A stretch of 40,519 nt of DNA from an uncultured Eubacteriales bacterium (GTDB lineage: Bacteria; Bacillota; Clostridia; Peptostreptococcales; Anaerovoracaceae): NCBI GenBank assembly GCA_900540145.1, contig UQEW01000011.1:1-40519 (forward strand), written 5' to 3'. The position numbers were made by a program, and so were the translations under genes. Positions 1-7,165 of the stretch are shown one piece after another; within the stretch, counting starts at the first letter, position 1, and each line of letters starts with the position of its first letter. The notes under the pieces were generated by a model. It ran no database searches, was not told the DNA's origin, and worked only from the letters and a program-made list of their open reading frames with translations.

Positions 1-29
1 TGCAACGTACGAAAAGAAAAAGTAAAAGA

Positions 30-64
30 AAACCCCGGACATTCATACAATCTATGCGGGGTTT
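30..64 (-). terminator. Probable terminator of the nhaC/M19 operon
   Basis: An 8-bp GC-rich stem (AAACCCCG with CGGGGTTT) closes a 19-nt loop. On the minus strand it is followed by a T-rich stretch. It lies about 120 bases beyond the nhaC stop codon. A second small hairpin (CGGTCT/AGACCG, 70-86) and a 25-bp palindrome (90-114) lie between the gene and this stem, so the 3' leader may be highly structured. Confidence 0.6.
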
Positions 65-89
65 GTCTACGGTCTGAGCGAGACCGCCG

Positions 90-114
90 CATTAACGATA
101 AATTATCGTTAATG
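90..114. repeat. Perfect 25-bp palindrome
   Basis: CATTAACGATAA and its exact reverse complement TTATCGTTAATG flank a single central A. It lies downstream of nhaC and has no T-run on either side, so it is not a typical terminator. It could be a protein-binding site or part of the 3' structure of the nhaC transcript. Confidence 0.7.
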
Positions 115-186
115 TGACAGTCCCATAATCATCGAAAATAAATTAACTGCCTTGAATAAGCTTGAATTTTTCACGAATTTTTTAGC

Positions 187-1593
187 CTAGGCTTCAGCTT
201 CTTCCTTCTTAGGAGCCTGTTTAATCTTAAATCCTGTGATGATATATATCATCGCAAATACTACGCAAAGCCAACACATCGGTGTTGTAAGCGCGTAAGC
301 GCTGTATGAAACTCCCAAAGTGCTGGTAAAGTAAACTCCGTTACTGCACCATGGTACCAGAGGCGAGAACGTTGTTCCTGTATCCTCCAGACATCTTGAA
401 AGGTTAACCTTGTCAAGTCCGTATTTTTCATACAGTGGCTGCAGTACAGGACCGGCCATTGAGAATGTAGTATAGTATCCGCCTATAGTCAAAATCAGGA
501 ACATATGGAAGAAATAGGAGCAAAGCAGAACGCTTCTCTGGCTCTTGGCAACCTTCATGATCTTAGCTACAGCGAAGTCTATTACTCCGGATGTCTTAAG
601 TGGTGCTCCGAAAATTGCTGCCGCGATTACTATAGCCACGGAGCTTAACATGCTGCTTATGCCTCCTCTGCAAAGCATGGTATCTACTACCTCTATATCT
701 GTAGTCCTGGCATATCCGCTGTTGCATGCCGTAAGCACGTCAGCCAGACTATAGTCTTGGAATATCATTGCAAATATAACGCCTAAAACTATGCCTACAG
801 CAAATGAAGGTATTATCGGTTTCTGCTTGAATATCATAAACAATACCACAATCGGAGGCAGGATCAATATAGGATTTAAATTGAACTCGGACTGTATGGT
901 TGCAAGTATCTGAGCATATTCCTCTGTCTCTACGCTGCCGTGATCAAACTGGAGTCCGACTACGAAGAAGAAGATAAGAGAAATAGTATAGCTTGGAACA
1001 GTCGTCCACAACATATATTTTACATGGCTCATAACATCTGTTCCTGATACTGCAGGCGCAAGAACGGTAGTGTCTGACATAGGTGACAATTTATCTCCGA
1101 AGAGAGCTCCAACCAGCACTGCGCCGGCTGTATATGATTCCGGAACTCCAAGTCCCTGAGCTATTCCCATAAAAGCGATACCTATAGTTCCAACCGTACC
1201 CCATGACGTACCTGTCATCAGCGACATTACAGAACATGTAAGGCAGGCGATAACGAGGAAGAATCTAGGTGTTAAAAGTTCCAGACCCCAATATATGAGG
1301 ATAGGAACCGTTCCACTGGCTATCCATACGCCTATAAGCATACCTACAAAAATTAGCACTAAAATGGCCGGGAACATTCTTCTAGCCAAATCCAAAATAT
1401 CGTTTTGAATGTCATCCCACTTTACTCCCCAAATCATAGAGAGGAATATGGCCACAAGGCCTGCTACTATAAGATTCACCACTGTAGGTGATTTTATGAC
1501 CAACGCGCCCAGGAAGATAGCCGCCGCTGAAGCAATCATGATTATCAGGGCCTTGGTTCCTGTCATGTTGTTCTTTTTTTCTGTATTTTCCAT
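187..1593 (-). CDS. nhaC: NhaC-family Na+/H+ antiporter or related carrier (468 aa)
   Basis: This is an integral membrane carrier of the NhaC/ion-transporter superfamily. It has about 11-12 hydrophobic segments and the family-typical conserved stretches: GTSWGTVGT near residue 128 and GDKLSPMSDTT near residue 168. The length is normal for the family. The ATG at 1593 has an AAGGAG site 7 bases upstream. It follows the M19 dipeptidase by 27 bases, so the two are almost certainly one operon driven by the sigma-54 promoter at 2670. Members exchange Na+ for H+ or for organic substrates such as malate/lactate. The peptidase neighbour suggests amino-acid or peptide-linked exchange, but that is inference. 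A second member lies at 7166. Confidence 0.88.
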   Translation of the reverse strand: MENTEKKNNMTGTKALIIMIASAAAIFLGALVIKSPTVVNLIVAGLVAIFLSMIWGVKWDDIQNDILDLARRMFPAILVLIFVGMLIGVWIASGTVPILIYWGLELLTPRFFLVIACLTCSVMSLMTGTSWGTVGTIGIAFMGIAQGLGVPESYTAGAVLVGALFGDKLSPMSDTTVLAPAVSGTDVMSHVKYMLWTTVPSYTISLIFFFVVGLQFDHGSVETEEYAQILATIQSEFNLNPILILPPIVVLFMIFKQKPIIPSFAVGIVLGVIFAMIFQDYSLADVLTACNSGYARTTDIEVVDTMLCRGGISSMLSSVAIVIAAAIFGAPLKTSGVIDFAVAKIMKVAKSQRSVLLCSYFFHMFLILTIGGYYTTFSMAGPVLQPLYEKYGLDKVNLSRCLEDTGTTFSPLVPWCSNGVYFTSTLGVSYSAYALTTPMCWLCVVFAMIYIITGFKIKQAPKKEEAEA

Positions 1594-1620
1594 TTTTAAT
1601 CTCCTTATTAAATAGAGCGA

Positions 1621-2622
1621 TTATTTCCAAACTTCTTTTATTACTCTTAAGAAATTGCCTCCGAGGAATTTCTCAATTTCTTCATTGTTAAAGCCTCTTC
1701 TTCTCATGCCATCTACCAGGTTCTGGATATCCAAAACGCCTGTAAATCCAAGGGCATGTCTTTCTTTAGGATCAGTGCCTACGTTTTTGTTGTACACTCC
1801 TGCAATCAGGTCGAAAAGCGCTCCCTGCCACTGTATGCCTGCAATATCTGAGGCATGGTCAAGATTGTTGTCGCTGGCAAATCCAACATGATCAATACCC
1901 ACGATTTCTACGGCATGGCATACGTGATCCAGATAATCTTCGATAGTCGGCGGAACATTCTCTTTGCGCTTCCAGCAGATAGGAGCCCATGGAGTCAGTC
2001 CCACAACACCACCGTTTTCTTTCAATCTCTTCAGTTGTTCATCAGTTTTGTTTCTTGGGCTGTCAGCTACTGCTTTGCAGCAGGTGTGTCCGATGGTAAC
2101 CGGTTTTTCGCTCAGTTCCAGAACGTCAGACACTACTTTAGGTCCGCAATGAGAAAGGTCGATAAGCATGCCTATGTTATTGAATTCCTTTACGAGGCTC
2201 TTACCGAAATCCGTCAATCCGTAATCGCCGCCTTCTACACAGCCGCCTCCTATGTATCCGCCTTTGTTATACGACATTTGGATTACTCTAACACCCATTT
2301 CATAAAAGGCTTTTGCCACGTGAATCTTATTCTCCAGTGGAGCCGGATCTTGGAAATACAAGATGAGTGATTTGTAACCTTCAGCTTTGTTTCTCATAAG
2401 ATCATCATAAGTCCTGGCAATCTTAATTTTTTCTGTCGGGTCGTCAGTAAGCTTTGATACTTCTCCCAAACATTCAACTCCCGTCCTAAAGTCCGTTCCG
2501 TCTAATGTTAAGAAGCACGCGTCCATAAGAGACTCTTTGTAATCTTCAGTCATGCCTTTAAATCTACCATTTTCAGGCCAAATACACGCGTCTAACACGT
2601 AAGCGTTTTTTAAATTTTGCAT
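1621..2622 (-). CDS. Membrane dipeptidase family protein (peptidase M19, 333 aa)
   Basis: The protein matches the renal dipeptidase-like (M19) amidohydrolases, which cleave dipeptides with a binuclear zinc centre. Metal-ligand regions are visible: Glu130 in CVEGGDYGLTDFG, His158 in LIDLSHCG and His179 in TIGHT. The ASDNN segment corresponds to the late conserved Asp. The usual N-terminal HxD metal motif is not seen: the equivalent place reads VLDACIW (9-15), so one metal site may be altered or the protein may belong to a divergent subgroup. There is no signal peptide, so it is probably cytoplasmic. The ATG has a GGGAGG ribosome site. It is the first gene of a two-gene operon with nhaC, and supplying free amino acids from imported dipeptides is the likely role. 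Confidence 0.85.
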   Translation of the reverse strand: MQNLKNAYVLDACIWPENGRFKGMTEDYKESLMDACFLTLDGTDFRTGVECLGEVSKLTDDPTEKIKIARTYDDLMRNKAEGYKSLILYFQDPAPLENKIHVAKAFYEMGVRVIQMSYNKGGYIGGGCVEGGDYGLTDFGKSLVKEFNNIGMLIDLSHCGPKVVSDVLELSEKPVTIGHTCCKAVADSPRNKTDEQLKRLKENGGVVGLTPWAPICWKRKENVPPTIEDYLDHVCHAVEIVGIDHVGFASDNNLDHASDIAGIQWQGALFDLIAGVYNKNVGTDPKERHALGFTGVLDIQNLVDGMRRRGFNNEEIEKFLGGNFLRVIKEVWK

Positions 2623-2669
2623 TGTTTTGCCTCCCGTTTATGATTTTTTATTATGACATAGATTATAAA

Positions 2670-2686
2670 AGCAATAACCGTGCCAT
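2670..2686 (-). promoter_or_regulatory. Sigma-54 (-24/-12) promoter of the M19-nhaC operon
   Basis: Read on the minus strand the site is TGGCACGGTTATTGCT. It has the invariant GG and GC separated by exactly 10 bases, and all consensus positions including TGGCACG and TTGCT match. The predicted start is near 2660, about 38 bases before the dipeptidase ATG. The gene for a sigma-54 activator lies about 1.3 kb away. Confidence 0.85.
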
Positions 2687-2773
2687 AATTTTTTTAGCAA
2701 AAGAACCTGCAAAATTTATGTATTTTTCTATACAAACGCTAATTTTTCGTCGTTTTTCATGCTTTTTTGCTTG

Positions 2774-2833
2774 TTTTTTTGTAAAGAAATTTTTCTTTTG
2801 AAAGATTTTTTTATTTTTTTGTAAAGAAATTTT
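2774..2833. repeat. 20-bp direct repeat with 40-bp period, candidate activator sites
   Basis: TTTTTTTGTAAAGAAATTTT occurs twice (2774-2793 and 2814-2833), exactly 40 bp apart, or about four helical turns. It lies roughly 100-150 bp upstream of the sigma-54 promoter, the normal place for enhancer-like activator sites. The core TTTGTAAA resembles the TTTTACA/TGTAAAA arms in front of the other sigma-54 promoter at 5376. Chance similarity in T-rich DNA cannot be excluded. Confidence 0.5.
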
Positions 2834-2941
2834 GCGCGCCTGTTCTGGGGGGATTTTATAACTCTGCCTGGCAACCGTACCTGACGAAATTTTTCATACC
2901 TACGCTATGATGCTAAAACAAATTGCATCTGCAGACATATA

Positions 2942-3062
2942 TGATACATATAAAGAAAAAGCGTGATACAAAGTATCACTTTTTCGTAAGAAAGTATGAC
3001 GGCATCATACTTTTTTCAATTTTTTGTATACTTTGTATCACGCTTTTACGAAAAAAGTATCA
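2942..3062. repeat. Copy A of a ~120-bp palindromic intergenic element
   Basis: This 121-bp imperfect palindrome is built from ATAC/GTAT modules. The outer ends are TGATAC and GTATCA. A perfect 19-bp inverted repeat, AAAGCGTGATACAAAGTAT (2958-2976), pairs with 3028-3046. The left arm is itself a hairpin (GTGATAC, AAA loop, GTATCAC). The centre is a 9-bp stem, AAAGTATGA, with a CGGCA loop (2991-3013). It lies in non-coding DNA between the hpf terminator and the M19 upstream region. Related copies occur at 16335 and 26873. Confidence 0.85.
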
Positions 3063-3144
3063 TCAACTCAAATCAATCAATAATTGCGCTCCGCATCACG
3101 CTTGCTGTGTAATAATTTCATTTCTTATTGGCGTGCTGTAAATG

Positions 3145-3184
3145 CAAAAAGCCTCCCGCAGCGGGCGAACCCGCTGCGGGAGGC
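3145..3184 (-). terminator. Strong intrinsic terminator of hpf
   Basis: A perfect 15-bp stem, GCCTCCCGCAGCGGG with its reverse complement, closes a 4-base loop. On the minus strand the loop is TTCG, an extra-stable tetraloop closed by G and C, and TTTTT follows. It starts 17 bases after the hpf stop codon. This is the clearest terminator in the window. Confidence 0.95.
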
Positions 3185-3201
3185 GTACCTCATCTATATC
3201 A

Positions 3202-3735
3202 TCAATAAGTTGTATCCAGAACTCCATAGTCACCGTCAGCCCTTGTGTAAACCACGCTTACACTGTCGGTCTCGACATTGAGAAATACGAAGAAATCATG
3301 CTGGAGCAGATCCATCTGTAAAATCGCTTCATCTACAGTCATTGGTGTAAGATGGAATTTTTTATTTTTGACAACTTTTTTCTCCTCTTGCTCTTCTGCT
3401 TCTTCCATCTCAGGGATCATTTCAAATCTCACAGACTCATTGGATTTGTTCCTTTTGATCATCTTGTCCTTATACTTTGAAATCTGCCTGGTAAGCTTAT
3501 CTGCTACTATGTCGATACAGTCAAAGATGTCTTGAGAGACGTTCTCTGCCCTGAAAATAGTATTCCTGGCTACAATGGTAGTCTCCATCTTTACCTTAGC
3601 CTTTTCAGGATGTATCACAACATTGGCTTTAATATCGTCGGTAAAGTATTTGCCGAACTTATCGAATTTTTTCTCAATGGCGGCCTGAATCTTATCACTC
3701 ACATTGATGTTCTTACCTGTTACGATGATCTTCAT
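3202..3735 (-). CDS. hpf: Ribosome hibernation promoting factor, long form (177 aa)
   Basis: The N-terminal domain (1-100) has the RaiA/HPF fold, starting MKIIVTGKNINVSDKIQAAI and carrying the usual basic residues for binding the 30S decoding site. A charged linker (105-125) leads to the C-terminal domain (about 125-177; FHLTPMTVDEAILQMDLL and the late FLNVETDSVSVVY). In the long form this domain dimerises two ribosomes into 100S particles. The length is typical for Firmicutes. The ATG has GGAGG 8 bases upstream and an extended -10 box (3763-3771). The gene is monocistronic and closed by the terminator at 3145. It lies between the two sigma-54 operons but is probably independent of them. Confidence 0.95.
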   Translation of the reverse strand: MKIIVTGKNINVSDKIQAAIEKKFDKFGKYFTDDIKANVVIHPEKAKVKMETTIVARNTIFRAENVSQDIFDCIDIVADKLTRQISKYKDKMIKRNKSNESVRFEMIPEMEEAEEQEEKKVVKNKKFHLTPMTVDEAILQMDLLQHDFFVFLNVETDSVSVVYTRADGDYGVLDTTY

Positions 3736-3762
3736 AATGATGACCTCCTAAGCTTTTCTTTT

Positions 3763-3771
3763 ATTATAGCA
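3763..3771 (-). promoter_or_regulatory. Extended -10 promoter of hpf
   Basis: On the minus strand the sequence TGCTATAAT is a perfect extended -10 element, about 28 bases before the hpf ATG. The -35 region is weak (TTTTAA-like), which is usual for extended -10 promoters. Confidence 0.6.
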
Positions 3772-3883
3772 TACATTATATGAAATTAAAACGAATTTTG
3801 CATGAAGTTTAACAATCTAAAAACACTCTTTGATACCAATGGCATTTTCTTAACGTCCTAATTCATTTTCCGTCTTTCCTTTA

Positions 3884-5245
3884 TTACAAATCTATATCGT
3901 ATTTTTCCAGCTTATATCTTAAATTTTGCCTTGTAATGCGCAGTGCGCGGGCAGCTGCAGACATCGAAGGGGTTGCCCTTAGAGCATCTAAAATCAATTC
4001 CTTTTCAAAAGCTCTGACCTTTTCATCCAGAGAACGAGAGTCATCATCTTTGATAGATATGCTGTTATGATATTTTATTGATGAAACCAGATAAGGAGGT
4101 ATATCATCCTTTGTAAGAAAGCCATCGTTGACGATATTGAAACAGCCCTCGATTATGTTTTTCAGTTCTCTAACATTACCGGGCCAAGAATAGTCGCAAA
4201 GAAGTTCCAATGCGTCATCAGATATGCCCAGAATGTTCCTATGCATAGTCCTGTTGAAATACCTTATAAAATAATCTGCCAACAAAGCTATATCATTTTT
4301 TCTTTCTCTAAGGGGAGGTAACATCAGTTGTACAGGAGACAGCCTGTAAAACAAATCTGCTCTAATGAGACTTTTAGACAACAGATTTGTCGGCTTTTCG
4401 TTAACGGCAGAAATTATACGCACATCAAAAGATATTTCTGTTTCTCCCCCTATTCGTTTCGCTTTCTTTTCCTCTAAAGCGCGTAAAATCTTGCTCTGCA
4501 TATTGGGATCCATAGAATTTATCTCATCTAAAAACAGGGAACCCCCATCTGCCAGTTCAAACAACCCTTTTCTGTTTTCCGCGCCGGTATAGCTTCCCTT
4601 TACTGTTCCAAACAAAAGGCTCTCCAGCAAAGTGTTCGGGATGGCTGCGCAGTTTTGAACCACAAAGGGCTTGCCGCTTCTCCGGCTGGCGCTGTGAATA
4701 GATTGAGCTACCAACTCCTTGCCTGTTCCTGTCTCGCCATATATCAACACGGAAGAATTAGTCATGGCTACATGGCTGATATTCTGTTTAAGTTCAATCA
4801 TAACAGGATCTTGGGTAATGATATCGTCTATAGTAAACAATTTCTGTGGTCTAAAAGAATCGTTCATGGCTAAGCTCAAGGTTTTTTCTTTCTTATCCAC
4901 ATATACAGACACGTCTATGGCGCCTATTATATCACCCTCTGAGTTGTTAAGGGGCATAGTGGTATTGATGGCTTTTATCCTTACGCCGGCACAGTTGGTG
5001 TACTCCTGGAAATTATTGATTATAGGCTCTCCTGTTCTGAGCACAGTAAGCAAAGTGCTGGTGTTTTCATCAAGGTCAGGCCAAACTTCAGTTACGTGCT
5101 TGTTTAGTACGATGTCTTCCGTAAGCTTGCTAATATCCGGACGATGGCAAACATAGTGGCATATTATCCCTCTCTTATCTACTACTGCCAAGCCGTCTAT
5201 ATTCTTATACAATTTGCTGGTTTTTTCAATATACTTTGATAACAT
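3884..5245 (-). CDS. Sigma-54-dependent activator, RocR-like (453 aa)
   Basis: This is an enhancer-binding protein that opens sigma-54 promoters using ATP. It has three parts. A PAS-like N-terminal sensor (about 10-115) probably senses a small molecule. The AAA+ domain (about 140-370) has Walker A GETGTGKEL (170-178), a GAFTGA loop read as GSYTGA (217-222), Walker B SLFLDE (236-241) and an arginine-finger region. A Fis-type helix-turn-helix (410-453) ends the protein. The LFGTVKG and LFLDEINSM stretches resemble RocR, the arginine-catabolism activator. The two changes in GAFTGA (A to S, F to Y) are conservative. It is transcribed away from the guanidino-enzyme operon and sits between two sigma-54 promoters, so it probably controls both. 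The ligand is unknown; arginine or a related compound is inferred. Confidence 0.92.
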   Translation of the reverse strand: MLSKYIEKTSKLYKNIDGLAVVDKRGIICHYVCHRPDISKLTEDIVLNKHVTEVWPDLDENTSTLLTVLRTGEPIINNFQEYTNCAGVRIKAINTTMPLNNSEGDIIGAIDVSVYVDKKEKTLSLAMNDSFRPQKLFTIDDIITQDPVMIELKQNISHVAMTNSSVLIYGETGTGKELVAQSIHSASRRSGKPFVVQNCAAIPNTLLESLLFGTVKGSYTGAENRKGLFELADGGSLFLDEINSMDPNMQSKILRALEEKKAKRIGGETEISFDVRIISAVNEKPTNLLSKSLIRADLFYRLSPVQLMLPPLRERKNDIALLADYFIRYFNRTMHRNILGISDDALELLCDYSWPGNVRELKNIIEGCFNIVNDGFLTKDDIPPYLVSSIKYHNSISIKDDDSRSLDEKVRAFEKELILDALRATPSMSAAARALRITRQNLRYKLEKYDIDL

Positions 5246-5267
5246 ATCTTTCCCTCTTTATATAAAT

Positions 5268-5295
5268 ATATTATCATCGCACAATATTTTTACAA
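5268..5295 (-). promoter_or_regulatory. Possible sigma-70 promoter of the activator gene
   Basis: On the minus strand TTGTAA and TAATAT are 16 bases apart, about 25 bases before the ATG. Each hexamer matches only four of six consensus positions. The -35 box overlaps a TTTTTACA half-site, which would allow autoregulation. This is weak evidence. Confidence 0.35.
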
Positions 5296-5308
5296 GGCGA
5301 AAAAATTT

Positions 5309-5338
5309 ATTTTACAAAAATCAACATTCCTGTAAAAT
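5309..5338. promoter_or_regulatory. Candidate activator-binding inverted repeat
   Basis: ATTTTACA and TGTAAAAT form a perfect 8-bp inverted repeat around a 14-bp spacer. It is centred about 53 bp upstream of the -24 box at 5376, between the divergent activator and enzyme genes. A further TTTTTACA half-site lies near 5287. Fis-type activators usually bind such dyads. Confidence 0.5.
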
Positions 5339-5375
5339 CACTTTCCCAAATCATTGAAATACGGCTATTCCTTAT

Positions 5376-5391
5376 TGGCACATCATTTGCT
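5376..5391 (+). promoter_or_regulatory. Sigma-54 (-24/-12) promoter of the 5450-8554 operon
   Basis: TTGGCACATCATTTGCT (from 5375) matches the consensus, with GG and GC exactly 10 bases apart. Only the G after TGGCAC is changed (to A). The predicted start is near 5402, leaving a leader of about 48 bases before the ATG at 5450. Confidence 0.88.
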
Positions 5392-5449
5392 AATCCATAA
5401 ATTCAAAACTCGGAAAAGGTCAATTTAAAAGCCAGAAAGGAGAAATAAA

Positions 5450-6400
5450 ATGGATAACACAAAAACAAATTTCGCTTTCAATCCGTTGGGAGGTGACAAA
5501 TGGTTTCCCAAAGAAACCTGGTTTGAAAACGATATGCAGGAGTACTGGGGCGAATGGGGAGTATCCTCTGAATACGACACATTAAAGGTAGTACTTATGC
5601 ATAGGCCCGGTCCCGAAATAGACGACTTTGACTTCAGAGAGGTAAGATTTCGTACTCAGGTAGACCCAGAAAGGTTCAAAGCACAACATGATGCCCTTGC
5701 CGATTTTTACCGTTCTCATGGGATCACTGTATGTTACGTTGAAAATCAGCGAACAGACAGACCTAATGCAATATTCTGCAGAGACCTGCTTTTGATGACT
5801 CCGGAAGGCGCCATTATCTGTCGTCCGGCTATGGCAGCCCGCAGAGGTGAAGAAGTCGCTGTTGCCCGTACAGTTTCAAAGATGGATATCCCTATTATCA
5901 AAACCATCAACGCTGACGGCTATTTTGAAGGCGCAAATGTTATGTGGGTTGACAGGAAAACTGTCATTTTAGCTGTCGGAGCCAGAACCAACAAGGCCGG
6001 AGCCGAGCAGGTAGAGACAGAACTTAGAAGGATAGGTGTGGAAGAGGTTATATATATGCAGACTCCTTGCGGTCAAGCTCATATCGACGGAGTTTTCAAT
6101 ATCGCAGGTCCGGACGTTCTATATATGTATCCTTCACAAGTCCCATACAACGTGGTGGATGTATTTAGGAAGCGTGGATTCAAGATACTGGAATGTCCTG
6201 ATACTAAAGAATGTAAAGAAGGCTTTGGAGTAAACTTTGTTGCTATTGCTCCTAATGAAGTTGTAATGCCTGCCGGAAACGATATTTCGGCTGAAATTTT
6301 AGATAAAAACGGAGTAAAGGTCCACACTGTTCAGTTTGACGAAGTGGTAAAAGCATGGGGAGGAATGCACTGCTGCACCGCCTTCCTGAAGAGAGGTTAG
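5450..6400 (+). CDS. Guanidino-group hydrolase/amidinotransferase family enzyme (316 aa)
   Basis: The protein has the pentein fold shared by arginine deiminase, dimethylarginine hydrolase and amidinotransferases, which act on guanidino compounds through a cysteine nucleophile. Visible motifs are CRDLLLMT (around 109), FEGAN (around 159), the catalytic His in AHIDGVF (around 211) and the nucleophile in GGMHCCT near the C terminus (residues 305-311). The usual acidic residue of the EGGD-type motif is Asn here, so the substrate may differ from plain arginine. It is shorter than true arginine deiminase (about 400 aa) and closer to dimethylarginine hydrolase-like proteins. AAAGGAG lies 7 bases before the ATG. 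It is the first gene of a sigma-54 operon with two transporters. The exact substrate cannot be assigned. Confidence 0.85.
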   Translation: MDNTKTNFAFNPLGGDKWFPKETWFENDMQEYWGEWGVSSEYDTLKVVLMHRPGPEIDDFDFREVRFRTQVDPERFKAQHDALADFYRSHGITVCYVENQRTDRPNAIFCRDLLLMTPEGAIICRPAMAARRGEEVAVARTVSKMDIPIIKTINADGYFEGANVMWVDRKTVILAVGARTNKAGAEQVETELRRIGVEEVIYMQTPCGQAHIDGVFNIAGPDVLYMYPSQVPYNVVDVFRKRGFKILECPDTKECKEGFGVNFVAIAPNEVVMPAGNDISAEILDKNGVKVHTVQFDEVVKAWGGMHCCTAFLKRG

Positions 6401-6403
6401 TAC

Positions 6404-7144
6404 ATGAGCGGCGAATTGTCTCTGTTTTCCCTATGCTGTCTATCTATAATTTTTTTCTTAGGGTATTTTGAACAGCAGATAACAGGCTTTGGAGCATCTT
6501 TGTTCTGTCTGCCTTTCTCACTGTTTTTCATACCGAAAGAAATTTTTACACCGATAGTCTGGGCTTTCACTTTTGCACAGAGCATATATATCTTAATAAA
6601 GCAAAGAAAAAGCGTTAACAAGAAGCAGCTTATTCTATCACTGCTTTTAGCATGTTCAGCCGGAACCTTGTTATCAGTATTGTTTCTGGAAAGATTGCCT
6701 GCTGCATATGTAAAACTAGGGCTCGCTCTGTTCATCGCCATCAATTCTTCCATAGAAATATATCGCATAAGAACCGGTATAGTTAAAAAAGGATTGAAAT
6801 TATGGCATTATATATTTCCTGTAGGCAGCGGAGCATTACAGACGTCTTTCGGCATAGGAGGACCTTTGCTGGTCGCCTTTCTGACAAAGACCATAGATGA
6901 TAAAAATGAGCTTCGCAGCACGCTGGCCGGATATTGGGTTTTCATCAACGGATTTCTTTTAATCAGTCAATGGGTAACATCCGGAATTCCCTCAGAATCC
7001 ACCAAAGGCGCCTTATATCTTCTGCCTGCTGTCATTCTTGGAATGTTAATCGGCAATTTAGCTTTAAAAAAAGTGAATCACAAGACATTTTCGCTTTTGG
7101 TACATATCGTTCTTATCGCTTCATCTATTTTGATACTTCTCTAA
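6404..7144 (+). CDS. TauE/SafE (TSUP) family permease (246 aa)
   Basis: This hydrophobic protein of about 7-8 membrane segments has the family pattern: an early GYFEQQITGFGASL segment and, halfway, a repeat-like GSGALQTSFGIGGPLLVAFL segment. TSUP members carry sulfite, sulfoacetate and other organic or inorganic anions. The start codon is three bases after the stop of the upstream enzyme and its ribosome site (GAGAGG) lies inside that gene, so translation is probably coupled. The context suggests export of a product of the guanidino enzyme, but the family alone does not give a substrate. Confidence 0.85.
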   Translation: MSGELSLFSLCCLSIIFFLGYFEQQITGFGASLFCLPFSLFFIPKEIFTPIVWAFTFAQSIYILIKQRKSVNKKQLILSLLLACSAGTLLSVLFLERLPAAYVKLGLALFIAINSSIEIYRIRTGIVKKGLKLWHYIFPVGSGALQTSFGIGGPLLVAFLTKTIDDKNELRSTLAGYWVFINGFLLISQWVTSGIPSESTKGALYLLPAVILGMLIGNLALKKVNHKTFSLLVHIVLIASSILILL

Positions 7145-7165
7145 GTTATATGAAAGGAGAAAAAA

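Noticed and set aside
1855..2370. 171-codon reading frame opposite the dipeptidase gene
   Set aside because: It is the antisense shadow of the M19 gene and shows no family features.
2923..3281. Short reading frames (72 and 65 codons) across element A and the hpf terminator
   Set aside because: They run through the palindromic element and the terminator stem, and have no ribosome sites.
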